The notes under the pieces are model-generated. The model did not search any database. It had not been told where the DNA came from and saw nothing but the letters and a program-made list of their open reading frames with translations. Shown piece by piece: positions 55,279-63,573 of a DNA stretch of 64,000 nt (positions within the stretch are counted from its first letter, which is position 1; each line of letters opens with the position of its first letter). The translations under genes and the position numbers were made by a program. The stretch spans positions 1 through 64,000 of the forward strand of contig NZ_JBARWZ010000254.1 in the NCBI RefSeq assembly GCF_049647105.1. The letters run 5' to 3'. This DNA is from Actinophytocola sp049647105 (GTDB lineage Bacteria > Actinomycetota > Actinomycetes > Mycobacteriales > Pseudonocardiaceae).

Positions 55279-56832
55279 ATGGCCGAGATCTTCGACTACG
55301 TGGTGGTCGGTGCCGGTACCGCGGGGTGTGTGCTCGCGAACCGGCTGAGTGAGAACGAGGCGGCCAGGGTGCTGCTCCTCGAGGCTGGCGGTGAGGACGA
55401 CGCCGACGAGGTGCACATGCCGGTCGCGTTCTCGGCGCTGTTCAAGACGAAGTACGACTGGAACTACGAGACGGTCGAGCAGAAGAACCTCGGCGACCGC
55501 TCCGCGTACTGGCCGCGCGCGAAGATGCTGGGCGGCTGCTCGTCGATGAACGCGATGATCTACATCCGAGGCAACCGCGCGGACTACGACGCGTGGCCAT
55601 CGGGCTGGCGGTACGACGAGGTGCTGCCGTACTTCAAGCGTGCCGAGCACAACACCAGGCTGGCCGGCCCGTACCACGGCGTCGACGGTCCACTGCACGT
55701 CGAGGACCGGAGGTACACGCACGAGCTGTCACACGCGTGGGTCGACTCGGCGGTCACGTGGGGCATGAAGCCGACGGACGACTTCAACGGCGAGTCGCAG
55801 GAAGGCGCGGGCCTGTACCAGGTGACGTGCCGCAACGGCCGCCGCTGGTCCACGGCGGACGCGTACCTGCGCCCGGCGATGAGCCGGTCGAACCTGACTG
55901 TGCGCACGCACGCGCTGGTCAACCGCATCGTCTTCGACGGCACCCGCGCGACGGCGGTCTCCTACTCCCGCCACGGCGAGGAGCTCGAGGTGGGCGCGTC
56001 CACCGAGATCCTGCTGTGCGGCGGCGCGGTCGGCTCGCCGCAACTGTTGATGCTGTCCGGTGTTGGCCCGGCCGAACACCTGCGCGAGCTGGACATCGAG
56101 GTCGTCGCGAACCTCCCTGGCGTGGGAGACAACCTGCACGACCACCCGGCGGCCGCACTGCTGTGGCGCACCAGGGGCACGACCGACCTGATCAACCTGG
56201 CGACACCGGCCCGCATGCTGCGCTGGCAGGCGACGGGCCGAGGCCCCTTCGCGTCGAACGTCGGTGAGGCGGGTGCGTTCTTCCACACCCGGGACGGCCT
56301 GGCCGCCCCGGACATGCAGGTACATGTCGCCCCGACCCTCTTCTACGACAACGGCCTGCGGGAACCGACGGTCCCTGGCATCACGGTGGGGGCGACCCTC
56401 GTGGACGTGGCCTCCCGGGGACGGCTGCGGCTGCGCTCGGCGAACCCACGGTGGCGCCCCCTGATCGACCCGGCGTACTACGACGACCCGACGGACTTCG
56501 ACGCCATGCTCGCGGCGATGACCACACTGCGGGAGATCGCGGACGCGAGCCCACTGGCGAGGTACCTGGACGGCCCGTTCATGCCGGCGACCGCGGACCC
56601 GACGGAAGACGAGTTGCGCGACCACATCAGAACGGTCACGCAGACGCTGTACCACCCGGTGGGCACCTGCGCGATCGGCACGGTCGTCGACGCGGACCTG
56701 AAGGTCCACGACATCGAAGGCCTGCGCGTAGTTGACGCGTCGGTGATGCCGACCGTCCCCCGGGGCAACACGAACGCCCCCACGGTCATGATCGCGGAGA
56801 AGGCCGCGGACCTGGTCAAATCGACCCGTTGA
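55279..56832 (+). CDS. GMC family FAD oxidoreductase (choline dehydrogenase-like)
   Basis: The 517-residue flavoenzyme has the FAD dinucleotide fold (VVVGAGTAGCVLANRLSE, LLLEAGGEDD), the GMC signature GGCSSMNAMIYIRGN, the second signature (GAVGSPQLLMLSGVGP), the catalytic His in LYHPVGTCAIG and the final NTNAPTVMIAEKAADLV. It oxidises an alcohol, substrate unknown; choline is possible but no betaine-aldehyde context beyond a downstream convergent aldehyde dehydrogenase is present. It starts 21 bp after the epimerase gene. Confidence 0.9.
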   Translation: MAEIFDYVVVGAGTAGCVLANRLSENEAARVLLLEAGGEDDADEVHMPVAFSALFKTKYDWNYETVEQKNLGDRSAYWPRAKMLGGCSSMNAMIYIRGNRADYDAWPSGWRYDEVLPYFKRAEHNTRLAGPYHGVDGPLHVEDRRYTHELSHAWVDSAVTWGMKPTDDFNGESQEGAGLYQVTCRNGRRWSTADAYLRPAMSRSNLTVRTHALVNRIVFDGTRATAVSYSRHGEELEVGASTEILLCGGAVGSPQLLMLSGVGPAEHLRELDIEVVANLPGVGDNLHDHPAAALLWRTRGTTDLINLATPARMLRWQATGRGPFASNVGEAGAFFHTRDGLAAPDMQVHVAPTLFYDNGLREPTVPGITVGATLVDVASRGRLRLRSANPRWRPLIDPAYYDDPTDFDAMLAAMTTLREIADASPLARYLDGPFMPATADPTEDELRDHIRTVTQTLYHPVGTCAIGTVVDADLKVHDIEGLRVVDASVMPTVPRGNTNAPTVMIAEKAADLVKSTR

Positions 56833-56846
56833 GAACGACTGTTCGA
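56833..56846. promoter_or_regulatory. LexA-type box next to element copy 5
   Basis: GAACGACTGTTCGA fits the actinobacterial SOS box core GAAC-N4-GTTC, with one full flank (GA) and a mismatched other flank. It directly follows the GMC gene stop and precedes the palindrome at 56851. Confidence 0.45.
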
Positions 56847-56850
56847 TTCA

Positions 56851-56888
56851 TCCCCAGAGTTGTCCACACCTGTGGACAACTCTGGGGA
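56851..56888. terminator. Perfect 18-bp palindromic hairpin after the GMC gene, containing two inverted DnaA-box-like nonamers
   Basis: TCCCCAGAGTTGTCCACA (56851-56868) and its exact complement (56871-56888) are separated by 2 bp. It should terminate the GMC gene transcript. The inner parts, TTGTCCACA and TGTGGACAA, are the same nonamers as in the dispersed elements but in inverted orientation. Confidence 0.7.
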
Positions 56889-56890
56889 AC

Positions 56891-57113
56891 TGTCGTCCGC
56901 CTGCCGTAGGCTGGAAACCGGGGGCCGGAGGCCAGCCCGCCCGCAAGTCCTCGCCGTCTGCAACCGGGTCGGGCGCGGCGCACCCGGCCCACGATCACCG
57001 TCGTGGGCCCGATCTGTGGACAACTGGCATGGCTGTGGACAACCACCGTCGCCGCGACGGGAAACGTCGGTCCTTCCGCCTACGCTGGTGATTGGGGGGC
57101 CGCGGCCCCCCCC
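56891..57113 (+). repeat. Dispersed element copy 5: two tandem half-elements
   Basis: The first half has TGTCGTCC (56891-56898), 8 nt and TAGGCT (56907-56912), then GGGGGCCGGAGGCC (56920-56933), the right end of full copies. The second has TGTGGACAA twice (57015-57023, 57034-57042; 19-bp pitch), CGTCGGTC (57065-57072), 8 nt, TACGCT (57081-57086), then a G/C palindrome (GGGGGGCCGCGGCCCCCC, within 57094-57113) abutting the aldehyde dehydrogenase stop. Both promoters run rightward, antisense to that gene. Confidence 0.8.
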
Positions 57114-58601
57114 TCAGCGGCGCTTGCCGTGCAGCAGCGTGATCAGTTTCGTGACCGTCGCGTCCGTCTTCGCTGTGCGGTTGAACGTCGTCAGCACCAG
57201 CGGCACCTTGAATCGCTGCCGTGCGATGGCCTTCGGGCGGGCGAACTCCTTCAGGCCCTCCGGTCCGTGGATGCGTCCGAAGCCCGACTCGCCGATGCCG
57301 CCGAACGGCAGTGACGGGATGCCCGCGAAGCTGATCACGCTGTTCACCGCCGTCATGCCCGACCGCAGCCGCGCAGCCAGCTCCATGCCGCGACGCTTCG
57401 AGAACACGGTGGACGCCAGGCCGTACTTCGAGTCGTTGGCCTTCGCGATCGCCTCGTCCATGTCGGCGACCTTCGCGATCGTCAGCGTCGGGCCGAAGGT
57501 CTCCTCGCGCACCGCCACCGAGTCCTCCGGCACGTCGACCAGCACCGTCGGCTGCACGAACTTCTCACCGACCGCCTCGTTGCCGCCGACCAGCGCGCGG
57601 CCGCCGCGGGAGAGCGCGTCCTGGATGTGCCGCTGGATGATCTCCAGCTGGCCCGGCATGGTGATCGGGCCGATCTTCGCCTCCGGGTCGTCGCCCGCCC
57701 GCACCTCCTTGGCGATCTTCACGACCTTCGCGACGAAGTCGTCGTACACCCGTTCGTGCACGTAGACCCGCTCGACGCCGACGCACGTCTGACCAGCGTT
57801 CGACATGCCGCCCCACACCGCGGCGTCGGCCGCCGCGTCGAGGTCCGCGTCCGTGTCCACCAGCAGCGCGTCCTTGCCACCCGCTTCGATGAGCACCGGC
57901 GTCAGCGTCTCCGCGCACGCGGCCATGATCTTCTTGCCGGTGCCTGGCGAACCGGTGAACGCGAGCTTGTCCACACCGGACCGGCACAGCGCGGCGCCCG
58001 TCTCGCCGAAGCCCGTGATCAGCTGGAACACCGGCCGCTCCGGCACGACCTCGGCGAACGTGTCGGCCAGCCACTTGCCGACGCCCGGCGTGTACTCGCT
58101 GGGCTTGAACACGACCGCGTTGCCCGAGGAAAGCGCGTAGGCGATGGACCCCATCGGGGTGAACACCGGGTAGTTCCACGGGCCGATCACGCCGACCACC
58201 CCGAGCGGCTGGAACTCGACCGACGCCGCGTGGTTGGACATCAGCAGACCGGCAGGCCTGCTCTTGCGACCGAGCACCTTGGACGCGTGCTTCGCGGCCC
58301 ACGCCGTGTGGTCGATCGCGAGCACGATCTCGAGCATGGCGTCGGCGTGCGGCTTGCCCGTCTCGGCGTGCACGACCTCCGCGAGCTGCGCGGCCCGGCG
58401 GGTGATGACGCCCTTCCAGCGCTGGAGAAGCTCGGCGCGCCCCTTGAAGCCAAGGCCGGCCCACCATGCCGCGGCGTCACGCGCCCTGGCGACCGCGGCG
58501 GCGACGTCGTCCTCGGTGTTGATCGGGTAGGTGCCGACCACCTCGTCAGTCGCGGGGTTGAGCGAGTCGAAGGTGTCCTGCTTCGCTTGCACGGCGGTCA
58601 T
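57114..58601 (-). CDS. Aldehyde dehydrogenase, probable succinate-semialdehyde dehydrogenase type
   Basis: The 495-residue NAD(P)-dependent enzyme has the cofactor segment GVIGPWNYPVFTP, the catalytic Glu in LIEAGGKDALLV, the catalytic Cys in NAGQTCVGVERVYVHE and the EETFGPTLTI motif. The overall pattern is close to GabD2-like enzymes of actinobacteria, but aldehyde specificity cannot be read. GGGAGG is 6 nt before the ATG. Confidence 0.88.
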   Translation of the reverse strand: MTAVQAKQDTFDSLNPATDEVVGTYPINTEDDVAAAVARARDAAAWWAGLGFKGRAELLQRWKGVITRRAAQLAEVVHAETGKPHADAMLEIVLAIDHTAWAAKHASKVLGRKSRPAGLLMSNHAASVEFQPLGVVGVIGPWNYPVFTPMGSIAYALSSGNAVVFKPSEYTPGVGKWLADTFAEVVPERPVFQLITGFGETGAALCRSGVDKLAFTGSPGTGKKIMAACAETLTPVLIEAGGKDALLVDTDADLDAAADAAVWGGMSNAGQTCVGVERVYVHERVYDDFVAKVVKIAKEVRAGDDPEAKIGPITMPGQLEIIQRHIQDALSRGGRALVGGNEAVGEKFVQPTVLVDVPEDSVAVREETFGPTLTIAKVADMDEAIAKANDSKYGLASTVFSKRRGMELAARLRSGMTAVNSVISFAGIPSLPFGGIGESGFGRIHGPEGLKEFARPKAIARQRFKVPLVLTTFNRTAKTDATVTKLITLLHGKRR

Positions 58602-58673
58602 CCCGAGCCTCCCTGGTCGCGTTCCGCCGCCTACGCTACCCGCCGGTAGCGGGCACCGCGACGCCCAGTTCGC

Positions 58674-58679
58674 TAGCCT
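58674..58679 (+). promoter_or_regulatory. Leaderless -10 of the MBL-fold gene
   Basis: TAGCCT followed by 6 nt and GTG 58686. Confidence 0.5.
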
Positions 58680-58685
58680 GGCGGT

Positions 58686-59327
58686 GTGCGGATCGCTCAC
58701 TTCGGGCACTCGTGCGTGCTGGTATCGACCGACTCGGCACGACTGCTCTTCGACCCAGGCACGTACTCGGACGGCTTCGAGGCGGTCACCGACCTCGACG
58801 CCATCCTGATCACGCACCAGCACCCGGACCATCTCGACGGTGCACGGCTGCCCGCGCTGGTCAAGGCCAACCCGGACGCCGCGCTGGTGTCCGATGAGGA
58901 CTCGGCGGCGGCACTGGAGAAGCTGGGCCTGACGCCGACGTCGGTGGCGCGGCCCGGCGACACCCTCTCCGTCGGCGGCACCTCGGTCACGGCGGTGGGC
59001 GGCCGCCACGCGACCATCCACGAGGACCTGCCGATGCCGGCGAACGTGGGGTACGTCATCGACGACGGTGCCTTCTACCACCCCGGCGACTCGCTGTTCG
59101 TGCCCGATCAGCGGATCGACGTGCTGGGGCTGCCGATGTCGGCCCCGTGGCTGAAGACCGGCGAGGTGATCGACTTCCTGCGTGCGGTGGGTCCGAGGGT
59201 GGCGGTGCCGATCCATGAGGCGCTGCTGTCGGAACTGGGCTTCCGGGGACAACGGGGCTGGATCGCCAACCTGGCGCCGGACGCGGACTTCCGCCAGCTG
59301 CCGAGGACTGAGCTGACCGCGATCTGA
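58686..59327 (+). CDS. MBL-fold metallohydrolase (UlaG-like)
   Basis: The 213-residue protein has the metal-binding motif THQHPDHLDG (HxHxDH), MRIAHFGHSCVLV at the start and further ligands in GGRHATIH and FYHPGDSLF. Small proteins of this class are hydrolases of unknown substrate. Leaderless GTG start; divergent from the aldehyde dehydrogenase gene. Confidence 0.88.
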   Translation: MRIAHFGHSCVLVSTDSARLLFDPGTYSDGFEAVTDLDAILITHQHPDHLDGARLPALVKANPDAALVSDEDSAAALEKLGLTPTSVARPGDTLSVGGTSVTAVGGRHATIHEDLPMPANVGYVIDDGAFYHPGDSLFVPDQRIDVLGLPMSAPWLKTGEVIDFLRAVGPRVAVPIHEALLSELGFRGQRGWIANLAPDADFRQLPRTELTAI

Positions 59328-59328
59328 G

Positions 59329-59350
59329 GTTGTCCACAGCTGTGGACAAC
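59329..59350. terminator. 22-bp perfect palindrome after the MBL-fold gene
   Basis: GTTGTCCACAGCTGTGGACAAC begins 2 bp after the stop codon. It combines two inverted TTGTCCACA boxes and can form a hairpin. It may serve as terminator, as protein-binding site, or both. Confidence 0.6.
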
Positions 59351-59358
59351 ACTGTGGA

Positions 59359-59374
59359 TCGAACGCATGTTCGC
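59359..59374. promoter_or_regulatory. LexA-type SOS box beside element copy 6
   Basis: TCGAACGCATGTTCGC differs from the actinobacterial SOS consensus TCGAAC-N4-GTTCGA only in the last base. It lies between the palindrome at 59329 and the left end of the element at 59384, and is not followed by an evident gene start. Confidence 0.6.
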
Positions 59375-59383
59375 CAGGAGATT

Positions 59384-59545
59384 GGCCTCCGGCCCCCCGT
59401 TGACCAGCGTACGGGCAGGCACCGACACTTCCCGCGCCGAGCGGCGGGGTTGTCCACAGGGCGGCCGGTTATCCACAGGAGCGCGTCTCCGCGGCACGGA
59501 ACTGTCGGTCCTCTGCCGTAGCGTGGTTCGAGGGGGCCGGAGGCC
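59384..59545. repeat. Dispersed element copy 6, full length
   Basis: Ends: GGCCTCCGGCCCCC (59384-59397) and GGGGGCCGGAGGCC (59532-59545). Leftward promoter TGTCGGTG (59427-59420), 8 nt, TACGCT (59411-59406). Rightward promoter TGTCGGTC (59503-59510), 8 nt, TAGCGT (59519-59524). In the centre are TTGTCCACA (59450-59458) and TTATCCACA (59469-59477), 19-bp pitch, 22 and 25 nt from the two promoters. It occupies a convergent gene junction, so both promoters fire antisense. Confidence 0.92.
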
Positions 59546-59551
59546 AGCCGC

Positions 59552-60262
59552 CTATGCGGCGCGGGCCTGCCGGTGCGTCAGCAACGCCGGGTACGTGAGT
59601 GGGGTCGCGTCGTGGTGGAGCGCGATGTCGATCGCGTCCAGCAGGGCCTGCCGGGGCCCGGAGCGGGCCAGGTTGGTGGTGTCGACCGCCAGGCGGATCG
59701 GCCTGCCTCGGCGTGCCGCGTGGGACGCACCCATCACCAGGGCGAAGCACCACCACGGTTCGGTCCGCTCGCCGAAGCCGAAGCCCTGCACGCGTCCTCT
59801 GTGGACATGATCCGTACGCAGCACACGGATGCCCATCAAGTCCGCGCACAGCGCGAAACCCTTGTGGCGCAACGCAAGCAGCGTTCCTGGGGACGCCACC
59901 CAGCGTGGGGGCACGAAGGCGTCCGTGGTCAGGCCGAGGCGTTCCATGGTGGCGGCCGCGGCGGTCAGGCGGAGTCCGGCCTCGTGGGCAGGCAGTGATG
60001 CGAACTCGGCTCGGCGGCGAATGGTGCGGGTCGTGAGGTCGGCCGTGTGGTCGTAGCCATGTTGGAGTAGCGCGTTGCCCGCTGCTTGTTGCCCGCGCAC
60101 CCAGTCGACCACCGGCCCCGGCTGGTCCGCGCCCGCGATCTTCGGGGCGAACAGCATCGAGAGCGGCACGCCCCGGGACGCCAGCTCGTCGCTCAGGTCG
60201 GCACTGCGCTCCAGGGTCCACGCGTTGATCCCGGACAGCGACACCATCAGTTGAGCGGTCAC
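59552..60262 (-). CDS. DUF2334/polysaccharide deacetylase-like protein
   Basis: The 236-residue protein follows the NodB-like barrel pattern of DUF2334: MVSLSGINAWTLERSADLSDEL at the start (with an early Ser/Asp in place of the first metal Asp), then NALLQHGYDHT, which supplies the usual metal His pair, and AFVPPRWVASPGTLLALRHKGF. No signal peptide is seen, so it is probably cytosolic. The GTG start at 60262 has only a weak GAGAG upstream; ATG 60247 is possible. Confidence 0.78.
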   Translation of the reverse strand: MTAQLMVSLSGINAWTLERSADLSDELASRGVPLSMLFAPKIAGADQPGPVVDWVRGQQAAGNALLQHGYDHTADLTTRTIRRRAEFASLPAHEAGLRLTAAAATMERLGLTTDAFVPPRWVASPGTLLALRHKGFALCADLMGIRVLRTDHVHRGRVQGFGFGERTEPWWCFALVMGASHAARRGRPIRLAVDTTNLARSGPRQALLDAIDIALHHDATPLTYPALLTHRQARAA

Positions 60263-60380
60263 GCTCTCATGAGGCCATGCGTCGATGACTTCGCACTGAC
60301 ATCAAGGTGACATGCCACCGAACAGAGCGCCGATTCACCCGGAATTCCTACGCCGCGCAAGTGCGTGCCATTGTTTGGCG

Positions 60381-61190
60381 ATGAGCTACGACTGGATCTC
60401 GTTCACGACCGACTACGGAATCGATGACGGATTCGTCGGTGTCTGCGAAGGGGTCGTCGCGCGGATCTCGCCCCGGCCACGGGTCATCCACATCAGTCAC
60501 ACGGTGCCACCGCAGGATGTCCGGCGGGGCGCCGCGATCCTCGCCCAGGCGGTGTCGTACCTGCCGTCGGCCGTGCACTTCGCGGTGGTCGACCCCGGCG
60601 TGGGGACCGACCGGCGTGGTGTGGTCGTGGTGGCCGCCGAAGGTGTGCTCGTCGGGCCGGACAACGGTTTGCTCGTGCCCGCCGCCGAACTGCTCGGCGG
60701 GGTGCGGGCCGCCTACGAACTCGTCAACCCCGCCTACCAGCTGTCGACGGTGTCGGCGACCTTCCACGGGCGTGACGTGTTCGCCCCCGCCGCCGCGCAC
60801 CTCGCCGCCGGGGTGGCACCCGAGAACTTCGGCCCGGCCGTCGACACGGCCGGTCTCGTGCGGCTGCCGGAACCGGAAACGTCGGTGGAGCCGGGAAAAC
60901 TCACCACCGAGATCCGGTACGTCGACACCTTCGGCAACATCCAGCTCGCCGCCACCGGCGCCGACCTCGACGCGAGCGGTGCCGCAGCAGGCACCACGGC
61001 GCACGCTCACCTCAACGGGCGGTCGGTGACGGCCACCGTCGGCCGCACGTTCGCGGACGCCATCTACGAAGGGCTCATCGTGTACGTCGACTCGGGTGGC
61101 CGGGTCGCACTGGCGGTGAACGGCGGCTCCGCTGCCAACGACTTCGGTGGCAGGCCCGGGGATCCGGTGCTGCTGTTGTTCGCGAGGTAG
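60381..61190 (+). CDS. SAM hydroxide adenosyltransferase (DUF62 family)
   Basis: Members hydrolyse S-adenosylmethionine to adenosine and methionine. The 269-residue protein has the family landmarks ISFTTDYGIDDGFVGVCEGV, AVVDPGVGTDRRGV, VGPDNGLLVPA and the water-activating STFHGRDVFAPAA (Arg/Asp/His triad). Halogenase-type insertion is absent. ATG 60381 starts at the conserved N-terminus. It converges on the MOSC gene with a 6-bp gap. Confidence 0.9.
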   Translation: MSYDWISFTTDYGIDDGFVGVCEGVVARISPRPRVIHISHTVPPQDVRRGAAILAQAVSYLPSAVHFAVVDPGVGTDRRGVVVVAAEGVLVGPDNGLLVPAAELLGGVRAAYELVNPAYQLSTVSATFHGRDVFAPAAAHLAAGVAPENFGPAVDTAGLVRLPEPETSVEPGKLTTEIRYVDTFGNIQLAATGADLDASGAAAGTTAHAHLNGRSVTATVGRTFADAIYEGLIVYVDSGGRVALAVNGGSAANDFGGRPGDPVLLLFAR

Positions 61191-61196
61191 CCCCGA

Positions 61197-62006
61197 TCAG
61201 TGCACCGTGATCTCGTCGCCAACCCCGATCTCGCCTGGGCTGGTCACCGTCACCTTGATGCCGAAGCTCACGCCGCCGTCCGGTTCGCGGCGGTAGTCGG
61301 CCAGGGTGCGTAACGGTTCCGGGCCCGCTCGTTCGCCGGTCGGCTGGTCGACCACGGTGACCTGGCAACGGACATCCGGCTTCACCCAGCGCAGCCGGGC
61401 AGTGCCGATGCTGAACTCGCGGATGTCGTCCTCCGTGTACGGCGTCTCCCAGCCCGCGATCACGATGTTCGGGCGGAACCTGGCCATCGGGACCGGGTCG
61501 GCGCCCTTCTCCAGGATGCGGGCGTTCAGGTCGTCCAGCGACGACAGCGACGTCAGGTGCAGCGGCGTCGAGTCGGTGAACGTGATGTCGCCGTGCAGTT
61601 CGTCCACGGACCTGTTGTGGTCCGGTGACACGCGTACGAGACGTAACTCCTCACCCACGACGGAGCTCGCCCACTCGGCCGCGTCGTCGCCCTGGTCGAC
61701 GCCCTCGCCGTCCCAGACGCCGTGCACGCTGACCGGCAAGCGCCTGCCGTCCTTCGCGACGTCAAGAGCCAGCGACTGCGTGTCCGGCGCGGACAGCGTC
61801 AGCTTCTCACCATCCGCCGCCACGTCGGGCCGGATCACGGACAGTTTCGGGGTGCTGCGCTGGCTGCGGAACACCCCGTCCGAGGCGCGGACGAGCATGA
61901 ACGTGCGGTCGTGCGCCATCCCGGTCGGCAGGATCCGCGCCCGCGTGAGCGGGGCGCCCGCGCAGCCCTTGACCGGGTAGTGCAGGAGATCTGAGACGGT
62001 TGCCAC
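61197..62006 (-). CDS. MOSC domain-containing protein
   Basis: The 269-residue protein has a MOSC N-terminal beta-barrel (VSDLLHYPVKGCAGAPLTRARI) and a C-terminal MOSC domain with the molybdenum-cofactor cysteine in VKPDVRCQVTVVD, and FRPNIVI. Relatives (YcbX, mARC) reduce N-hydroxylated compounds, usually with separate electron carriers; no [2Fe-2S] domain is fused here. Leaderless GTG start (TAGTCT, 62019-62014 on the minus strand, 7 nt upstream). Confidence 0.88.
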   Translation of the reverse strand: MATVSDLLHYPVKGCAGAPLTRARILPTGMAHDRTFMLVRASDGVFRSQRSTPKLSVIRPDVAADGEKLTLSAPDTQSLALDVAKDGRRLPVSVHGVWDGEGVDQGDDAAEWASSVVGEELRLVRVSPDHNRSVDELHGDITFTDSTPLHLTSLSSLDDLNARILEKGADPVPMARFRPNIVIAGWETPYTEDDIREFSIGTARLRWVKPDVRCQVTVVDQPTGERAGPEPLRTLADYRREPDGGVSFGIKVTVTSPGEIGVGDEITVH

Positions 62007-62069
62007 GGTATCGAGACTAGCCGTGGGAAAGCCGCGCGTCAGTGCGGTCGTCCATACCGATCACAGTCC

Positions 62070-63503
62070 TCACAGGATCGCGCCGGGGACGTACCTGGCC
62101 GCGTCGCCGTAGCGGGACACCACGTCCGACACCCGCTTCACCACCGCCGCCACCTGCGCACCGGCCACGCCGGTGAACGGCAGCCGGTCCGCCAGCAGTG
62201 CGTCCAGCGCCTGCCGGTCGAGCGGGATCCGGTCGTCGGCCGCCAGGCGGTCCACCAGGTCGTTGCGCTCGATGCCCTGCTCCCGCATCGCGAGCGCCAC
62301 CGCGACCGCGTGCTCCTTGATCGCCTCGTGCGCCGTCTCGCGGCCGACCCCGGCCCGCACGGACGCCACCAGCACCTTCGTCGTCGCGAGGAACGGCAGG
62401 TAGCGGTCCAGTTCGCGCGCGATCACCGCCGGGTACGCACCGAACGAGTCCAGGACGGTCAGGAACGTCTCGATCAGACCGTCCAGCGCGAAGAACGCGT
62501 CCGGCAGCGCCACCCTGCGCACCACCGAACAGGACACGTCGCCCTCGTTCCACTGGTCGCCTGCCAGCTCACCGACCATCGACGCGTAGCCGCGGAGTAT
62601 CACCGCGAAGCCGTTCACGCGTTCGCTCGAGCGGGGGTTCATCTTGTGCGGCATGGCGGACGAGCCGACCTGGCCGGGCAGGAAACCCTCGGTCGCCAGC
62701 TCGTGGCCGACCATCAGCCGGATGGTCTTCGCGAGGCTCGACGGCGCCGCCGCGACCTGCACCAGCGCGGACACCACGTCGTAGTCGAGCGAACGCGGGT
62801 ACACCTGGCCGACGCTGTCGAACACCCGGGAGAAGCCCAGATAGCCGGCGATCTTGCGCTGCAGCGCGTCGAGCTTCGACGTGTCGCCGCCGAACAGGTC
62901 GAGCATGTCCTGCGCGGTCCCGACCGGCCCCTGGATGCCACGCAGCGGGTACCTCTCGACCAGGCTGTCGAGCCGTTCGAACGCCACCAGCAGCTCGTCC
63001 GCGGCGGACGCGAACCGCTTCCCCAGCGTCGTGGCCTGCGCGGCAACGTTGTGCGAACGGCCCGCCACCACCAGCTCGCTGTGCTCGGTCGCGAGCGTCG
63101 CCAGCCGCGCGAGCACCGCGACCACGCGGTCCCGGATGTGCTCAAGCGACCGGCGGGTCTGTAGCTGCTCGACGTTCTCCGTGAGGTCGCGGGACGTCAT
63201 GCCCTTGTGCACGTGCTCATGGCCGGCGAGCGCGTTGAACTCCTCGATCCGGGCCTTGACGTCGTGCAGGGTCACCCGTTCGCGGGCCGCGATCGACGCC
63301 AGGTCGACCTGGTCGATCACTCGTTCGTAGTCGGCGATCACCCCGTCAGGGACGTCGATGCCGAGGTCTGCCTGGGCTTTGAGCACGGCGAGCCACAGCC
63401 TGCGCTCCAGGACGATCTTGTGCTCGGGTGACCACAGCTCGGCCAGTGCCACGGAGGCGTAGCGGCCGGCGAGAACGTTGGGGATACGCGGCTTGGACGT
63501 CAC
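62070..63503 (-). CDS. purB: Adenylosuccinate lyase PurB
   Basis: PurB acts twice in purine synthesis, releasing fumarate from SAICAR and adenylosuccinate. The 477-residue protein is of the fumarase/aspartase superfamily with the signature GSSAMPHKMNPR, the TSRDLTENVEQLQ segment and AGRSHNVAAQATTLGKRF (catalytic His). A GTG start at 63503 is followed immediately by conserved sequence. The gene stands alone, 5' to a TetR-family gene. Confidence 0.95.
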   Translation of the reverse strand: MTSKPRIPNVLAGRYASVALAELWSPEHKIVLERRLWLAVLKAQADLGIDVPDGVIADYERVIDQVDLASIAARERVTLHDVKARIEEFNALAGHEHVHKGMTSRDLTENVEQLQTRRSLEHIRDRVVAVLARLATLATEHSELVVAGRSHNVAAQATTLGKRFASAADELLVAFERLDSLVERYPLRGIQGPVGTAQDMLDLFGGDTSKLDALQRKIAGYLGFSRVFDSVGQVYPRSLDYDVVSALVQVAAAPSSLAKTIRLMVGHELATEGFLPGQVGSSAMPHKMNPRSSERVNGFAVILRGYASMVGELAGDQWNEGDVSCSVVRRVALPDAFFALDGLIETFLTVLDSFGAYPAVIARELDRYLPFLATTKVLVASVRAGVGRETAHEAIKEHAVAVALAMREQGIERNDLVDRLAADDRIPLDRQALDALLADRLPFTGVAGAQVAAVVKRVSDVVSRYGDAARYVPGAIL

Positions 63504-63573
63504 GTTTCGCCAGCTTAATCGGTCACGCTTCAGCAGCTGGTCGAGCGTGCGGGACGTCGGGCGGGTGGCGCGA

